The notes under the pieces are model-generated. The model saw nothing but the letters and a program-made list of their open reading frames with translations, had not been told where the DNA came from and searched no databases. Below, one piece after another: positions 9,792 through 20,495 of a stretch of DNA of 64,000 nt (its first letter is position 1; each line of letters begins with the position of its first letter). Both the position numbers and the translations under genes were made by a program. Source of the stretch: Rhizobium acidisoli (lineage in GTDB: Bacteria; Pseudomonadota; Alphaproteobacteria; Rhizobiales; Rhizobiaceae); contig NZ_CP034998.1 in assembly GCF_002531755.2 (NCBI RefSeq), positions 4,084,501 to 4,148,500 on the forward strand, given 5' to 3'.

Positions 9792-11219
9792 ATGTCGAGA
9801 GAAGCAACCAGGCGACACCGCATGATCCTGCCGGCTATCGCGGCCGGTGTCGGTGTGGCGGTGATTGCCGTGTCGGCAAATCCCTTCATCGTCCGGGCGC
9901 AGGATGCCGCGCCTGAAGCGGCACAATCGGCGCCGCAGCCGGCAGCCGAGCCGCCGCCCGATCCGGCCGCCGAACTGGCCGCCAAACGGGACAAGACCCG
10001 TGCCGAACTGGAAACCCTGTCGAAAACGATCAGTCTTTCCAGCGACAAGGTGAGCGCGCTTCAACAGAGCATCGCCGATCTGGACAAGAGCACGCAAAGC
10101 ATCCGCCAAGCGCTGATCGAATCCGCCGCCCGCCGCAAGGCGCTCGACAAGCAGATCCTTGCAAGCGAGAAGAAGCTTGCCGATCTCGGCGTCAAGGAAG
10201 ATGGCATCCGCCGGTCCCTGCACGAGCGCCGCGGCCTTTTGGCCGAGGTGCTGGCAGCCCTCCAGCGCATGGGCCGCAACCCGCCGCCCGCTTTGCTCGT
10301 CACCCCCGATGACGCGCTCGCCTCGGTGCGCAGCGCCATTCTGCTCGGCGCCGTTGTTCCAGGCATCCGCAAGGAGACCGACAAGCTTGCCGGAGACCTT
10401 GCAAGCCTCGCCGCTTTGCAGACCGCAAGTGCGGCCGAGAAGGCCGGCCTGACCGCGACAATGACGAATGGGATCGAGGAAGAACGGCGCATGGACCTGC
10501 TGCTTGCCGAAAACGACAAGCTCAGCCGCAGCAATGCCGCCGAACTCGAGGCCGAGAGGAAACGCTCCGAGGAACTGGCGGGCAAGGCGACCAGCCTTGA
10601 GGGCCTCGTCGCCTCGATGGAATCCGAGATCGCTTCGGTGCGCGATGCGGCTGCAGCCGCCCGCCAGGCGGAGGAGAATCGCAGGCTGATGACCGACGAG
10701 CAGCGCGCCCAGGCCAAGGCATTGGCCGACAGCGGTGTGCCCGATAAAAACCGCATTGCGCCCGCATATCCCTTCGGAGAATTGAAGGCGAAATTGGAGG
10801 TGCCCGTTGCGGGCGATATCCTGCGCCAGTTCGGCGATGCCGACGGCACCGGGCACGAGGCAATGGGAATGACGGTCGCCACCAATCCGGAGACGGTGGT
10901 GACGGCGCCTGCCGATGGCCTGGTGGTTTTCGCCGGCGCTTTCCGCAGTTACGGCCAGATGATCATCCTCGACACCGGCGATGGCTACCACTTGGTTCTC
11001 TCGGGAATGGAGACGATCAATACCCGTCAGGGAAAATTCGTTTTCGCCGGCGAGCCGCTCGCCGTGATGGGCGCGAAAAGAGTGGCGAGCGCAACTGCAT
11101 TGGCGCTGGAAACGGACCGGCCAACGCTTTACATTGAATTTCGAAAGGACGGTAAACCGGTCGATTCCCGACCGTGGTGGACCGCCAAAGACACTGGAAA
11201 GGCACGCAATGATTCGTAG
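9792..11219 (+). CDS. EnvC-like murein hydrolase activator (M23 family)
   Basis: A 475-residue envelope protein. It has an N-terminal hydrophobic segment (residues 11-30) and a Pro/Ala-rich linker. A long coiled coil follows, about residues 55-300, rich in Leu/Ala/Glu/Lys with SKTISLSSDKVSALQQSI. A C-terminal LytM-like domain contains VVTAPADGLVVFAGAFRSYGQMIILDTGDGYHLVL. The catalytic HxH and the first Zn-ligand region of active M23 peptidases are not seen, so like E. coli EnvC it is probably an amidase activator. Its end overlaps ctpA by 11 bases. EnvC followed by a YibQ-like gene also occurs in enterics. Confidence 0.85.
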   Translation: MSREATRRHRMILPAIAAGVGVAVIAVSANPFIVRAQDAAPEAAQSAPQPAAEPPPDPAAELAAKRDKTRAELETLSKTISLSSDKVSALQQSIADLDKSTQSIRQALIESAARRKALDKQILASEKKLADLGVKEDGIRRSLHERRGLLAEVLAALQRMGRNPPPALLVTPDDALASVRSAILLGAVVPGIRKETDKLAGDLASLAALQTASAAEKAGLTATMTNGIEEERRMDLLLAENDKLSRSNAAELEAERKRSEELAGKATSLEGLVASMESEIASVRDAAAAARQAEENRRLMTDEQRAQAKALADSGVPDKNRIAPAYPFGELKAKLEVPVAGDILRQFGDADGTGHEAMGMTVATNPETVVTAPADGLVVFAGAFRSYGQMIILDTGDGYHLVLSGMETINTRQGKFVFAGEPLAVMGAKRVASATALALETDRPTLYIEFRKDGKPVDSRPWWTAKDTGKARNDS

Positions 11220-12531
11220 GGCTTCTCTTGTTCTGGTCGGCGCATTGATGGGTGCGACGGCCATGAGCGTCATTTACTCGGCGGGTGTGCCGGCAGAAGC
11301 GGCCGGATCGTCCACGTACAAGGAACTCTCGGTGTTCGGCGATGTCTTCGAGCGTGTGCGCGCCCAGTACGTGACGCCGCCGGCCGAGGACAAGCTGATC
11401 GAGAACGCCATCAACGGCATGCTCTCCTCGCTGGATCCGCATTCGAGCTATATGAATGCGAAGGACGCCGAGGATATGCGCACCCAGACCAAGGGTGAGT
11501 TCGGCGGCCTCGGCATCGAAGTCACGATGGAAGACGAACTGGTCAAGGTCATCACCCCGATCGACGATACGCCCGCCGCCAAGGCCGGTGTTCTCGCCGG
11601 CGATTATATCTCCGAGATCGACGGCCAGTCCGTGCGCGGCCTGAAGCTTGAGGACGCCGTCGAGAAGATGCGCGGCGCCGTCAACACCCCGATCAAGCTG
11701 ACGCTGATCCGCAAGGGCGCCGACAAGCCGATCGAGCTGACGATCGTCCGTGACGTCGTCGCCGTCCAGGCCGTCAAGTCGCGTGTCGAGGACGATGTCG
11801 GTTATCTCCGCATCATCTCCTTCACCGAGAAGACCTATCCCGACATGGAAAAGGCGATCAAGAAGATCAAGGACACCGTTCCGGCCGACAAGCTGAAGGG
11901 TTATGTCCTCGACCTGCGCCTCAATCCGGGCGGCCTGCTCGACCAGGCGATCAACGTCTCCGACGCCCTCTTGCAGCGCGGCGAAGTCGTCTCGACCCGC
12001 GGCCGCAATCCCGATGAAACCCGCCGCTTCAATGCCGGTCCGGGCGACCTGACGGATGGCAAGCCGGTTATCGTGCTGATCAACGGCGGTTCGGCTTCCG
12101 CATCGGAAATCGTCGCCGGCGCCCTTCAGGATCTGCGCCGCGCCACCGTTCTCGGCACGCGCTCCTTCGGCAAAGGCTCCGTCCAGACGATCATCCCGCT
12201 CGGCGAAAACGGCGCGCTGCGCCTGACCACGGCGCTCTACTACACGCCGTCGGGCCGCTCGATCCAGGGCACCGGCATTACTCCCGACATCAAGGTCGAG
12301 GAGCCGCTGCCGGAGGAACTGCAGGGCAAGATGGTCACCGAAGGCGAATCCAGCCTGCGCGGCCATATCAAGGGCCAGAGCGAGACGGACGAAGGTTCGG
12401 GCTCCGTTGCCTATGTGCCCCCGGATCCGAAGGACGACGTTCAGCTGAACTACGCGCTCGATCTGCTGCGCGGCAAGAAGACCGATCCGGCCTTCCCGCC
12501 GAACCCCGACAAGGCCGTCGTCGCCAAGTAA
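11209..12531 (+). CDS. ctpA: Carboxy-terminal processing protease, S41 family
   Basis: Periplasmic serine protease of 440 residues. A signal peptide or anchor (MIRRASLVLVGALMGATAMSV) is followed by an N-terminal helical part and a PDZ domain at about residues 90-180 (GGLGIEVTMEDELVKVITPIDDTPAAKAGV). The S41 core has the nucleophile in GGSASASEIVAGAL and the general-base Lys in SFGKGSVQT. I used the ATG that gives the signal peptide; the longer reading from 11134 is inside the upstream gene. A GGAAAGG precedes it. In other bacteria CtpA-type proteases degrade murein endopeptidases. Confidence 0.95.
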   Translation: MIRRASLVLVGALMGATAMSVIYSAGVPAEAAGSSTYKELSVFGDVFERVRAQYVTPPAEDKLIENAINGMLSSLDPHSSYMNAKDAEDMRTQTKGEFGGLGIEVTMEDELVKVITPIDDTPAAKAGVLAGDYISEIDGQSVRGLKLEDAVEKMRGAVNTPIKLTLIRKGADKPIELTIVRDVVAVQAVKSRVEDDVGYLRIISFTEKTYPDMEKAIKKIKDTVPADKLKGYVLDLRLNPGGLLDQAINVSDALLQRGEVVSTRGRNPDETRRFNAGPGDLTDGKPVIVLINGGSASASEIVAGALQDLRRATVLGTRSFGKGSVQTIIPLGENGALRLTTALYYTPSGRSIQGTGITPDIKVEEPLPEELQGKMVTEGESSLRGHIKGQSETDEGSGSVAYVPPDPKDDVQLNYALDLLRGKKTDPAFPPNPDKAVVAK

Positions 12532-12606
12532 TAATCCCCTCAAGGCCGGGCACCTCGCCTGGCCTTGACCCTTCTGCTGTTTCCCGGTTTTGGAGCGGGT
12601 GAAAAA

Positions 12607-13800
12607 TTGGGAACGGACCTGCATGCGCCTTTGGGCCGCAACCGCAAAGCCGGCCGCCGGCGCCCGGGTGTTCTGCGCCTCGGCCGCATCGCCGCCAGTC
12701 TTTGTCTTTTCGCGATAGGCGGCTTTTCCCTCTATACGGCGTTTCGCGGCGATGGGCTCGAACGCACCAAACCACCGGCCGAACAGGCCGCAACGCCACC
12801 TTCCAATACCCCTCAGCCACCGACGACCACCGCCAACCAGGCAGCGGATGGCATGCCGCGCGCCGAACCGCGCTCGGGCGCCAATGTCGAACAGATGGTC
12901 ACCGGTGATGGCTCCGTCGTCACCAAATACAGCCCCCGCCCGCGCGATGGCAGCGGGCCGGTGCTGGTCGACGCCATGCAGATCGGCCAGGATCCGCGCA
13001 TGGCGGCCCAGCCGAATGAAGCGCTGCTCGAAGACACCCCTTTCGGCAGGCTGCCGATCGTCGGCCCCGATGGCCGGCGCCCGATGGATCAATATGCCCG
13101 TCCCTCCTCCGGCGCACGCGGCGTCCGCATCGCCATCGTCGTCAGCGGTCTCGGGCTCAGCCAGACCGGGACGCAGCGCGCCATCGCTGAATTGCCTGAA
13201 GAAATTACCTTCGCCTTTGCCGCGAGCGGCAACAGCCTGCAGCGCTGGATGCAGGAAGCCCGCCGAGGCGGCCACGAGATTCTTCTGCAGGTGCCGCTCG
13301 AGCCTTTTGATTACCCGGCGAATGATCCCGGCCCGGAGACGCTGCTGACCACAAAACCCGTGGCCCGCAATATCGAGAACCTGCACAAGGCGATGGGCGA
13401 GATCACCAATTACACCGGCGTCATGAATTATCTCGGCGGCCGTTTCCTGTCCGATTCCACCGCCATGGAACCTGTCATGCGCGATATCGGCAAGCGCGGC
13501 CTGCTGTTCCTCGACGACGGCACGTCGGCGCAGTCGAAGACAGCTGATGTCGCCAAGGGAACCGAACTGCCCTATGCCTTCGCCGACCTGCAGCTCGACG
13601 GCCAACTCGATATCAACGCCGTCCTGAAGAAGCTTGACGAGCTCGAGCGCATCGCCCGCAAGAACGGCCAGGCGATCGGCGTCGCCTCGGCTTTCGATGA
13701 GAGCGTCGACGCCATCGCCAAATGGAGCGAGGAGGCCGCGATGCGCGGCATCGAGATCGTCGGCGTCGCCGCCCTTTCCAACGACCCACGGAACCCTTGA
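12607..13800 (+). CDS. Divergent polysaccharide deacetylase family protein (YibQ/DUF610)
   Basis: A 397-residue protein with one N-terminal membrane segment (IAASLCLFAIGGFSLYTAF), a Pro/Thr-rich linker, and a C-terminal NodB-like fold from about residue 170. Diagnostic pieces are RIAIVVSGLGLSQTGTQRAI, EEITFAFAASG, HEILLQVPLEPFDYPANDPGP and TGVMNYLGGRF. The TTG start follows GAGCGGGTGAAAAA; a TTG at 12565 gives 14 extra residues. The canonical metal triad of deacetylases is degraded in this family. Its position after the EnvC-like gene and ctpA suggests a role in septal peptidoglycan turnover. Confidence 0.85.
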   Translation: MGTDLHAPLGRNRKAGRRRPGVLRLGRIAASLCLFAIGGFSLYTAFRGDGLERTKPPAEQAATPPSNTPQPPTTTANQAADGMPRAEPRSGANVEQMVTGDGSVVTKYSPRPRDGSGPVLVDAMQIGQDPRMAAQPNEALLEDTPFGRLPIVGPDGRRPMDQYARPSSGARGVRIAIVVSGLGLSQTGTQRAIAELPEEITFAFAASGNSLQRWMQEARRGGHEILLQVPLEPFDYPANDPGPETLLTTKPVARNIENLHKAMGEITNYTGVMNYLGGRFLSDSTAMEPVMRDIGKRGLLFLDDGTSAQSKTADVAKGTELPYAFADLQLDGQLDINAVLKKLDELERIARKNGQAIGVASAFDESVDAIAKWSEEAAMRGIEIVGVAALSNDPRNP

Positions 13801-13838
13801 GAGCAGTCTCTTGAGGAGATCCCTGAACGGAGAAGAAG

Positions 13839-14372
13839 ATGAGCCAGGCGACCGTAAAAGCCGAGGACCTGCCCTACCGCCCCTGCGTCGGCGTGATGAT
13901 CCTGAACCGCGACGGCCTCGTCTGGGCCGGGCGGCGCATTCCCGACGGCAATTCGGAATATGACGGCTCGCCGCAGCTCTGGCAGATGCCCCAGGGCGGC
14001 ATCGACAAGGGCGAGGATCCATTGGACGCCGCCTATCGCGAACTCTACGAGGAGACCGGCATCAAGACGGTGACCTTGCTGGCCGAAGCGGGAGACTGGA
14101 CCAATTACGATCTGCCGCCGGCACTGATCGGTATCGGATTGAAGGGAAAGTTCCGCGGCCAGACGCAACGCTGGTTCGCCTTCCGCTTCGACGGTGACGA
14201 CAGCGAGATCGCCATCAACCCGCCGCCCGGCGGCCACGAGCCGGAATTCGATGCGTGGGAATGGAAGCCGATGCAGGAACTGCCCAGCCTGATCGTCCCC
14301 TTCAAGCGCGGCGTCTACGATCAGGTCATTGCCGAATTCCAGCATCTGGCGACATTGCAATCGGAAGACTGA
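13839..14372 (+). CDS. rppH: RNA pyrophosphohydrolase
   Basis: Nudix hydrolase that removes pyrophosphate from the 5' end of triphosphorylated RNA. The Nudix box is [23 protein letters not shown] (key residues Gly, Glu, Arg-Glu, Glu-Glu in their expected spacing). [22 protein letters not shown] before it and QRWFAFRF after it match RppH/NudH. Length is 177 residues. AGAAGAAG precedes the ATG. It is the last plus-strand gene of the block and converges on bfr. Confidence 0.93.
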   Translation: MSQATVKAEDLPYRPCVGVMILNRDGLVWAGRRIPDGNSEYDGSPQLWQMPQGGIDKGEDPLDAAYRELYEETGIKTVTLLAEAGDWTNYDLPPALIGIGLKGKFRGQTQRWFAFRFDGDDSEIAINPPPGGHEPEFDAWEWKPMQELPSLIVPFKRGVYDQVIAEFQHLATLQSED

Positions 14373-14415
14373 TCATGCCGGAGTGACGCCTCCGTTTGCG
14401 CTCGGCAAGCCGGAG

Positions 14416-14439
14416 GCCGGCCGCCCAAAGGCGGCCGGC
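14416..14439. terminator. GC-rich hairpin between convergent rppH and bfr
   Basis: GCCGGCCGCC-CAAA-GGCGGCCGGC forms a perfect 10-bp stem with a 4-base loop. There is no T-run on either side, so the termination role is inferred from strength and position between two converging genes. Confidence 0.5.
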
Positions 14440-14452
14440 ATCTCGTGAGAGC

Positions 14453-14938
14453 TTATTCTGCCTCGTTGGCGGAATCGGCGTTGAGCTGGCCATATTTGCT
14501 CTCGCCGATTTTTCCGAGCAGATCGAGCTGCGTTTCGAGGAAGTCGATATGGCCTTCCTCGTCCATCAGCAGCTCTTCGAAGAGCTTCATGGAAACGTAA
14601 TCGCCGGCTTCGTGACAGATATCGCGCGACTTCTTGTACGCTGCGCGGGCGTCGTATTCGCCGGCGAGATCGGCTTCCAGCACTTCCTTGACGTTCTGGC
14701 CGATGCGCAGAGGTGCAAGGGTCTGCAGATTGGGATGGCCTTCAAGGAAAATGATGCGCGCAACAAGCCGGTCGGCATGATGCATCTCTTCGATCGATTC
14801 GGCGCGCTCCTTCTTGGCGAGCTTGGTGTAACCCCAGTCCTCAAGAAGACGATAATGAACCCAATATTGATTGACTGCCCCGAGCTCGAGGAACAACGCC
14901 TCGTTAAGCCGCTCGATGACTTTTTTGTCGCCTTTCAA
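14453..14938 (-). CDS. bfr: Bacterioferritin
   Basis: Haem-containing iron-storage 24-mer subunit, 161 residues from a TTG preceded by AGGAG at 8 bases. A longer ATG reading (14962) adds eight residues not in the family, whose proteins begin [15 protein letters not shown]. Ferroxidase ligands are visible: Glu in [11 protein letters not shown], Glu-x-x-His in SIEEMHHA, Glu in [11 protein letters not shown] and Glu-x-x-His in [13 protein letters not shown]. It overlaps the end of bfd by 35 bases. Confidence 0.95.
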   Translation of the reverse strand: MKGDKKVIERLNEALFLELGAVNQYWVHYRLLEDWGYTKLAKKERAESIEEMHHADRLVARIIFLEGHPNLQTLAPLRIGQNVKEVLEADLAGEYDARAAYKKSRDICHEAGDYVSMKLFEELLMDEEGHIDFLETQLDLLGKIGESKYGQLNADSANEAE

Positions 14939-15215
14939 TGTCCGCTCTCCTGTTTTCCTCATGGAATTGTTTCAAGCGGGACATGAAATCAAATATTTCC
15001 GTCTCCGTCGAGTGGCGACGGGCGTGATATTCCTCGGTCGTCTGGATAATGATGTCGACGACGTTGGGGAAACAGCCGCAGCAACGGCCGCGTTTTTCCA
15101 TAGCGTGATAGACCTTCGCCGGCACGATAAGCTGCCAACAGTCTTCATCGAGAAGGTTGGTGATAACCTCCCGGATTTCCTTGTCGGTTATATAATTGCA
15201 GCTGCAGACAAGCAC
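14904..15215 (-). CDS. bfd: Bacterioferritin-associated ferredoxin-like protein
   Basis: A small [2Fe-2S] protein that helps release iron from Bfr. Cys ligands are in [10 protein letters not shown] and [12 protein letters not shown], the CxC...CxxC pattern of BFD domains. The GTG start gives the usual (M)LVCSCN N-terminus, with GGAATGAAGA upstream; the upstream open frame lacks similarity. At 103 residues it is longer than E. coli Bfd (64), with a charged C-terminal tail that is encoded across the start of bfr. A CTTGAC (15274-15279, minus) could be its -35 element. Confidence 0.88.
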   Translation of the reverse strand: MLVCSCNYITDKEIREVITNLLDEDCWQLIVPAKVYHAMEKRGRCCGCFPNVVDIIIQTTEEYHARRHSTETEIFDFMSRLKQFHEENRRADIERRQKSHRAA

Positions 15216-15507
15216 GTCTTCATTCCAAACATGACACTGACTATCGTGTTTTCTGCTAAAGAAGATGGTGGCTGTCAAGAAAAAATTCGAGCCCCGCTTC
15301 ATCGGACGCTATGTCGGAATGACAAGCCAGTGCATGTCGTCCGGGATTATGCAGTGCTTCCAGGGTGATGACGCCATGAGGCAAATGCAGGAGGCAGGAC
15401 GGACCCGATCGGTGCCCACGCATTTTAATGGAAGTTGCGTCCGCGCGGCATCACCTCGGCGGTTTCCGCTGCGCCGGAATCGCCGTCTGTGGCCACCATC
15501 CGTTTTT

Positions 15508-18500
15508 TCAGCTCCGCTCTCTCCTGCGCTGCGCAAGCTTTCTCTGCCGCTGATCGACACCTGGGTTCAGCACTTCGTCTGCCCGCTCGCAGACGCCGAA
15601 ACGCCGGGCCTCGCGTTGGAGGATGCCGAGCGCCGGCGTCATGTCCTCGATATGCTCGACGACGGTATGGATCACGCCGCTCTGGCTTTGCAGCCTGCCG
15701 CGGATTTTCACCAGCCGGGCACCCATCACGACCGAGCGGTATGTGTCGAAGATTTTCGGCCAGACGATCGCATTGGCGACGCCGGTCTCATCCTCAAGGG
15801 TCATGAAGATCACACCTTTGGCCGACCCCGGCCGCTGGCGCACCAGCACAAGGCCGGCGATCGTCACCCTACGCCCGTTTGCAACCTTCAGCAGATCGAC
15901 ATTGCGCGTCACACCCGCATGCCGCAATTCCTCGCGCAGGAAGGAGACCGGATGCGCCTTCAGCGACAGCGAGAGATAACGATAGTCCTCGATGACCTGC
16001 TCTCCCGGCAGCATTTCCGGCAGCTTCGTTGCCGGTTCGGCCTGGAGATCGACATGACGGGCCTGTTCGAAAAGCGGCAGCTCCTCGGCCGCGCTCTTCA
16101 CATCCAACGCCCGCACCGCCCAGAGCGCGTCGCGTCGTGAGAGCCTCAGGGATTGGAACGCATCCGCATCCGCCAGTCGCTCGATGACGGATTTCGGCAG
16201 GCCGGACCGCAGCCAGAGATCCCGAACGGAACCGTAGCCTTTGCCTCGATTTTTGACGAGCAGCTCCATCTCCTTATCCGAGACGCCCTTGATCTGCCGG
16301 AAGCCGAGCCGCACCGCGTGCCGGGCCTTGATGATCCCGCGCATCTCACGGTGGCGGAAATCGACGGCATTCGGATCGAAAGCGGCCTCTTCCAGATCGC
16401 AATCCCAATCGGATTCGTTGATGTCGACCGGCAGGATTTTGACCCCGTGCTCGCGTGCATCCCGCACCAGCTGCGCCGGCGCATAAAACCCCATTGGCTG
16501 GGAATTCAGCATCGCCGCGCAGAAGACGTCGGGATAATAGGCCTTGAGCCATGAGGAGGCATAGACGAGCAGCGCAAAGGAGGCGGCATGGCTTTCAGGG
16601 AAACCATATTCACCGAAGCCTTTGATCTGGTTGAAACACTGCTGCGCGAATTCCCGAGCATACCCTTTTGAGGTCATTCCCTCGATGAACCGCGTCTCGA
16701 AATTGCCGATCGTGCCGGTTCTCTTGAATGTCGCCATCGCCCTGCGAAGCTTGTCGGCTTCCGCAGGCGCAAAGCCTGCAGCGGTGATGGCGATCTGCAT
16801 CGCTTGTTCCTGAAACAGCGGCACGCCGAGGGTTCTTTCCAGAACCGCTTTCAGCTCCTCACTCGGATACTCGATCGGGATATTCTTGGCCCGCTGCTCC
16901 CGGCGCTTCAGATAGGGATGTACCATATCGCCCTGGATCGGTCCCGGCCGAACGATCGCCACCTCGATGACGAGGTCGTAGAATAGCTTCGGCTTGAGGC
17001 GCGGCAGCATGCTCATCTGCGCCCGGCTCTCGATCTGGAAGACGCCAAGCGTATCGGCCCGGCCCATCATCTCGTAAACCGGCCTGCCTTCGTCCCCATG
17101 TTCTCTGTTGCCGAGATCTGCGAGCGTCTTCTTCACCCCGTAATGCAGTTCAAGCAGCGAAAAACCCTTCCGCAGGCAGGTCAGCATGCCGAGCGCCAGC
17201 ACATCCACCTTGAGGATCTTGACGTTGTCGAGATCGTCCTTGTCCCATTCGATCATGTAGCGATCCGGCATCGCCGTCTTCATGATCGGCACCACCTCGT
17301 CGAGCCGGTCCCGCGTGATGACGAAACCGCCGACATGCTGGGTGAGGTGGCGCGGGAAGCCGAGAAGCTCGGAGGCATATTTCAGCACGTTCCTGGTGAC
17401 CGGATCCTTGATGTCGAGACCAGCCGCCTTTGCATCCCGCTCGGAGAGATTGTCCTCCGACCAGCCCCAGACGAGGCTGCTGATCGCCGACTGCACATCC
17501 TCCGACAAGCCGAAGGCCTTGGCGACTTCGCGGCCGGCTGAACGGGTGCGGTAGGTGGTCACCCCAGCCGTCAGCCCGGCATGTTCTCTCTTGTAGTTTC
17601 TGTAGATGAACTGGATGACCTCTTCGCGCCGATCATGCTCGAAATCGACATCGATATCCGGCGGCTCGTCACGGTCCATCGAAATGAAGCGGTCGAAGAG
17701 CAGCGTGCTCTTCTGAGGATCGACTTCCGTAATTTCGAGGCAATAGCAGATGACCGAATTTGCCGCCGATCCGCGCCCTTGGCACAGGACCTTGAGGTCA
17801 TAACGGGCGTGATGGATGATCCTGTGAACCGTCAGAAAATAGGAGGCATAGTTCTTATCGCCGATGAGTTTTAGCTCATAATCGATCTGCTTTGCCACCT
17901 TGGCCGGGATACCCTCGGGATAGCGCCTTGCCGCTCCCGCCCTCGTCAGCCTCTCGAGCGTCTCCTGCGGCGTTTCGCCGGGATCGTTTTCAAGCGGATA
18001 ATTATGCTCCAACTCCTTCAGCGAAAAGGTCAACCTGCCGAAGAAGACCTGGGTATTTTCGATCGCACCAGGATAGTCCCGGAAGATCCGGACCATTTCA
18101 CGTGAATCCTTGAGGTAGCGCTCGGCATTTGGCGCCAGCAGGAATCCGGCTTGCGCGATCTGCACATGCTCCCGGATCGCAATCACCACATCCGAAAGTG
18201 GCCGGCGTTCGGGATGGTGGTAAAGCGGCTGGTTGGTCGCAATCAGCGGCACGCGATTGCGCGCCGCAAGCATGGCAAGCACCGCAAAGACCTGCCTGTC
18301 GCGGCCGTCATAGGCTGGCGCCAGCGCCATGAAGAAATCCTTGCGGAACCGTCTGCGAAACCGTTCCAGATAATCTTCCAGCGCCGACTGGCCCTCCTGA
18401 TGATCGACAAGGGTGCGATCAGGAACGAGTGCGAGCATCATCTCGTCCCCCCATTCCATCAGTTCCGCTTCCGTCAGGATGCAGTTCCCCTTGACCGCTT

Positions 18501-18888
18501 CTTCCTTCAGATTGCCGGCGCTGAGAAGACGGCAGAGATTTGCCCAGCCCCGCCGATTGCGTGGGTAGGCGAGGATATCCGGCGTGTCATCTGAAAAGAC
18601 CAGGCGGGCGCCCGGCTGAATCCGGATGGGATCGAGGATCTCTTCCCGTTTCCCTTCCTTCTCCGCCTGGGCCAAGATCGCATCTCTGTTCCTGTATCTC
18701 TCCTCGAGCTGCAGCGCCTGCGCATGCGCCCTGACCACGCCGGCAACCGAATTCCGGTCCGCAATGCCGAGACCGCCGAGTCTGAGATGAGCGGCTTGCA
18801 CGACCATCTCTTCCGGACCGGAGGCGCCTTCGAGAAACGAAAAATTCGTCCTCACGCCGATCTCGAAAAATGCGGACCCGCTCTTCAT
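15508..18888 (-). CDS. dnaE2: Error-prone DNA polymerase DnaE2
   Basis: C-family polymerase of the damage-inducible mutasome, 1126 residues. The N-terminal PHP domain ([17 protein letters not shown]) is followed by the palm with [15 protein letters not shown], which carries the metal-binding aspartates. It continues with [27 protein letters not shown] and a C-terminal OB fold ([27 protein letters not shown]). It lacks the tau-binding tail of replicative DnaE. Its ATG overlaps the imuB stop in an ATGA. The last about 30 residues are basic and low in similarity. Confidence 0.95.
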   Translation of the reverse strand: MKSGSAFFEIGVRTNFSFLEGASGPEEMVVQAAHLRLGGLGIADRNSVAGVVRAHAQALQLEERYRNRDAILAQAEKEGKREEILDPIRIQPGARLVFSDDTPDILAYPRNRRGWANLCRLLSAGNLKEEAVKGNCILTEAELMEWGDEMMLALVPDRTLVDHQEGQSALEDYLERFRRRFRKDFFMALAPAYDGRDRQVFAVLAMLAARNRVPLIATNQPLYHHPERRPLSDVVIAIREHVQIAQAGFLLAPNAERYLKDSREMVRIFRDYPGAIENTQVFFGRLTFSLKELEHNYPLENDPGETPQETLERLTRAGAARRYPEGIPAKVAKQIDYELKLIGDKNYASYFLTVHRIIHHARYDLKVLCQGRGSAANSVICYCLEITEVDPQKSTLLFDRFISMDRDEPPDIDVDFEHDRREEVIQFIYRNYKREHAGLTAGVTTYRTRSAGREVAKAFGLSEDVQSAISSLVWGWSEDNLSERDAKAAGLDIKDPVTRNVLKYASELLGFPRHLTQHVGGFVITRDRLDEVVPIMKTAMPDRYMIEWDKDDLDNVKILKVDVLALGMLTCLRKGFSLLELHYGVKKTLADLGNREHGDEGRPVYEMMGRADTLGVFQIESRAQMSMLPRLKPKLFYDLVIEVAIVRPGPIQGDMVHPYLKRREQRAKNIPIEYPSEELKAVLERTLGVPLFQEQAMQIAITAAGFAPAEADKLRRAMATFKRTGTIGNFETRFIEGMTSKGYAREFAQQCFNQIKGFGEYGFPESHAASFALLVYASSWLKAYYPDVFCAAMLNSQPMGFYAPAQLVRDAREHGVKILPVDINESDWDCDLEEAAFDPNAVDFRHREMRGIIKARHAVRLGFRQIKGVSDKEMELLVKNRGKGYGSVRDLWLRSGLPKSVIERLADADAFQSLRLSRRDALWAVRALDVKSAAEELPLFEQARHVDLQAEPATKLPEMLPGEQVIEDYRYLSLSLKAHPVSFLREELRHAGVTRNVDLLKVANGRRVTIAGLVLVRQRPGSAKGVIFMTLEDETGVANAIVWPKIFDTYRSVVMGARLVKIRGRLQSQSGVIHTVVEHIEDMTPALGILQREARRFGVCERADEVLNPGVDQRQRKLAQRRRERS

Positions 18889-20495
18889 GCAAACACACCA
18901 TGCATGAACCAGCGAGGATCGAGTTCGCGGCCATAAAAACCGCGGCGATAGATCCAGAACCGATGTCCGGTCTCGTCCTCGATGCGGAAATAGTCGCGCG
19001 CCTCGGCGTCATCCCCATCGATCCACCATTCCATGGCGATCCGTTCCGGCCCTTCGCTTCTTGCCACCTGATGCTGCAAGCGCCGCCAGCGGAAAATCTG
19101 CGGCGGACCATCGGGCACTTCGGCAAGCATGATCTCAACCGGCTCCGGCGTGGCAAAAAGCCGGAGCGGGCGCTCTTGGCGGAAAGGAAGCTGGATGTCC
19201 TGCGCCGCCTTCCGCCTGGGAAGACGATCCATCACAGGAACGGTGATGACGGCGCGTTCCGGCACATGGCTCTCACGCAGCTGGAAGCTTTGCAGGCAAT
19301 CCGCACCCAGCCGGGCCGAGACCCGATCGACGAAGGCCGAAAGCGAAATCTCGCCCTGACGGTCGCCCTCGAAATCCGCCTGTGCCTCGTTGAAAGGATC
19401 ATGCCGCAACACATTCAACCGCAGGATTTCGAAACCATAGCCGGCATCGAGATCGTCATAAACCGCCTGCAATCGCTCGGAAAAAAGCCCGGCAATGAAT
19501 TTTGGTTCGCGAAGCGGCTGCGAAGCGGCGACGGCGATACGAAAGACCCTGCCATCGACGCGGAAGAGCACCAGTTCAAACGCCCGCCCGCCGACCCCCC
19601 GCGTCTCCAGCGACGGCTGCAGCGACATGGCGACCTGCCGGGTGACGGCAAGGATCTGTTCTTCCGTGCCGATGGGCTCGATCAGGCGGCTTTCGGCCGA
19701 GAGGCTGGCGACCGGACGCCGCGGTGAGACCGGCTCCTCCTCGCGTCCCAGCGCCTGGTCGAGACGCAGAAGCAGTCCCGGGCCGAACCGGCGGGTCAGC
19801 GGCGCGCGTGGTGCATCGATGACGTCGCCGACATATTTCAGGCCAAGCTTCCTCAGCGCATCGACGGTTTGTCCTTCCAGCCGCAAGGCTGCAACCGGCA
19901 AGGACATCAGCACCTGCTCCGTCTCCTCATCCTCGATGACGCCACCTTGCCCGAAGCGCGACGCAGCCCAGGAAAGGCCCGGTGAGGATGAGATGGCGCC
20001 GCGCGCATCGATCCCCATATGAAAAAGCCGCGACAGCACATCCTTGAGAAGCGCCTTTTCCCCGCCGAAGAGATGGGCGCAGCCGCTAATGTCGAGAAAC
20101 AGACCGTCCTTGCCGTCGAACGCCACCAGCGGCGTATAACGGTCGCACCAGTCGGCAATGGCCTCCAGCAGCCGGCGGTCGGCTGCCGGATCCTCTTCGG
20201 CGACCTCGAGCGTTGGGTACATGGCGCGCGCTTCGGCAACGCCCTGATCCTTTTTCAGCCCCAGCCGCTCGGCCAACTCGTCCAGCGCGGTCAGCCGCAT
20301 GGCATTGTTGAGCTTGCCGGAACAAACGATAGGCGGCGCCTCAGGACGCTCTGTCGAACGCCAGGAGAGCCCCCATCGCCTGCGGGCGATGCGGTCCGTT
20401 GGCAGATGCGGAAAGCTGAGCGCCAGAATACGCTGACGGCTCGCCTGGAGGACGAACGAGGTTTGGCTCGGCGACAGGGAGAAATTCGCGTTCAT
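18885..20495 (-). CDS. imuB: ImuB, Y-family polymerase-like mutasome protein
   Basis: A 536-residue catalytically inactive Y-family homologue that bridges DnaE2 to the beta clamp. The signature [18 protein letters not shown] is near residue 25 and [25 protein letters not shown] near 120, where the acidic catalytic residues of true Y polymerases are not all kept. [12 protein letters not shown] resembles the clamp-binding and C-terminal region. I chose the ATG with GGAG upstream; the longer frame reads into the imuA antisense. The start lies 155 bases inside imuA, in another frame. Confidence 0.9.
   Translation of the reverse strand: MNANFSLSPSQTSFVLQASRQRILALSFPHLPTDRIARRRWGLSWRSTERPEAPPIVCSGKLNNAMRLTALDELAERLGLKKDQGVAEARAMYPTLEVAEEDPAADRRLLEAIADWCDRYTPLVAFDGKDGLFLDISGCAHLFGGEKALLKDVLSRLFHMGIDARGAISSSPGLSWAASRFGQGGVIEDEETEQVLMSLPVAALRLEGQTVDALRKLGLKYVGDVIDAPRAPLTRRFGPGLLLRLDQALGREEEPVSPRRPVASLSAESRLIEPIGTEEQILAVTRQVAMSLQPSLETRGVGGRAFELVLFRVDGRVFRIAVAASQPLREPKFIAGLFSERLQAVYDDLDAGYGFEILRLNVLRHDPFNEAQADFEGDRQGEISLSAFVDRVSARLGADCLQSFQLRESHVPERAVITVPVMDRLPRRKAAQDIQLPFRQERPLRLFATPEPVEIMLAEVPDGPPQIFRWRRLQHQVARSEGPERIAMEWWIDGDDAEARDYFRIEDETGHRFWIYRRGFYGRELDPRWFMHGVFA

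Noticed and set aside
11017..14022. 1001-codon open frame on the minus strand
   Set aside because: It lies antisense to ctpA and the yibQ-like gene, which have clear motifs. The frame reads as Arg/Asp/Gly-rich antisense of GC-rich codons and has no recognisable domain.
18094..18109. Second parS-like CACGTG site
   Set aside because: Only 12 of 16 positions match and it lies inside dnaE2 coding sequence.
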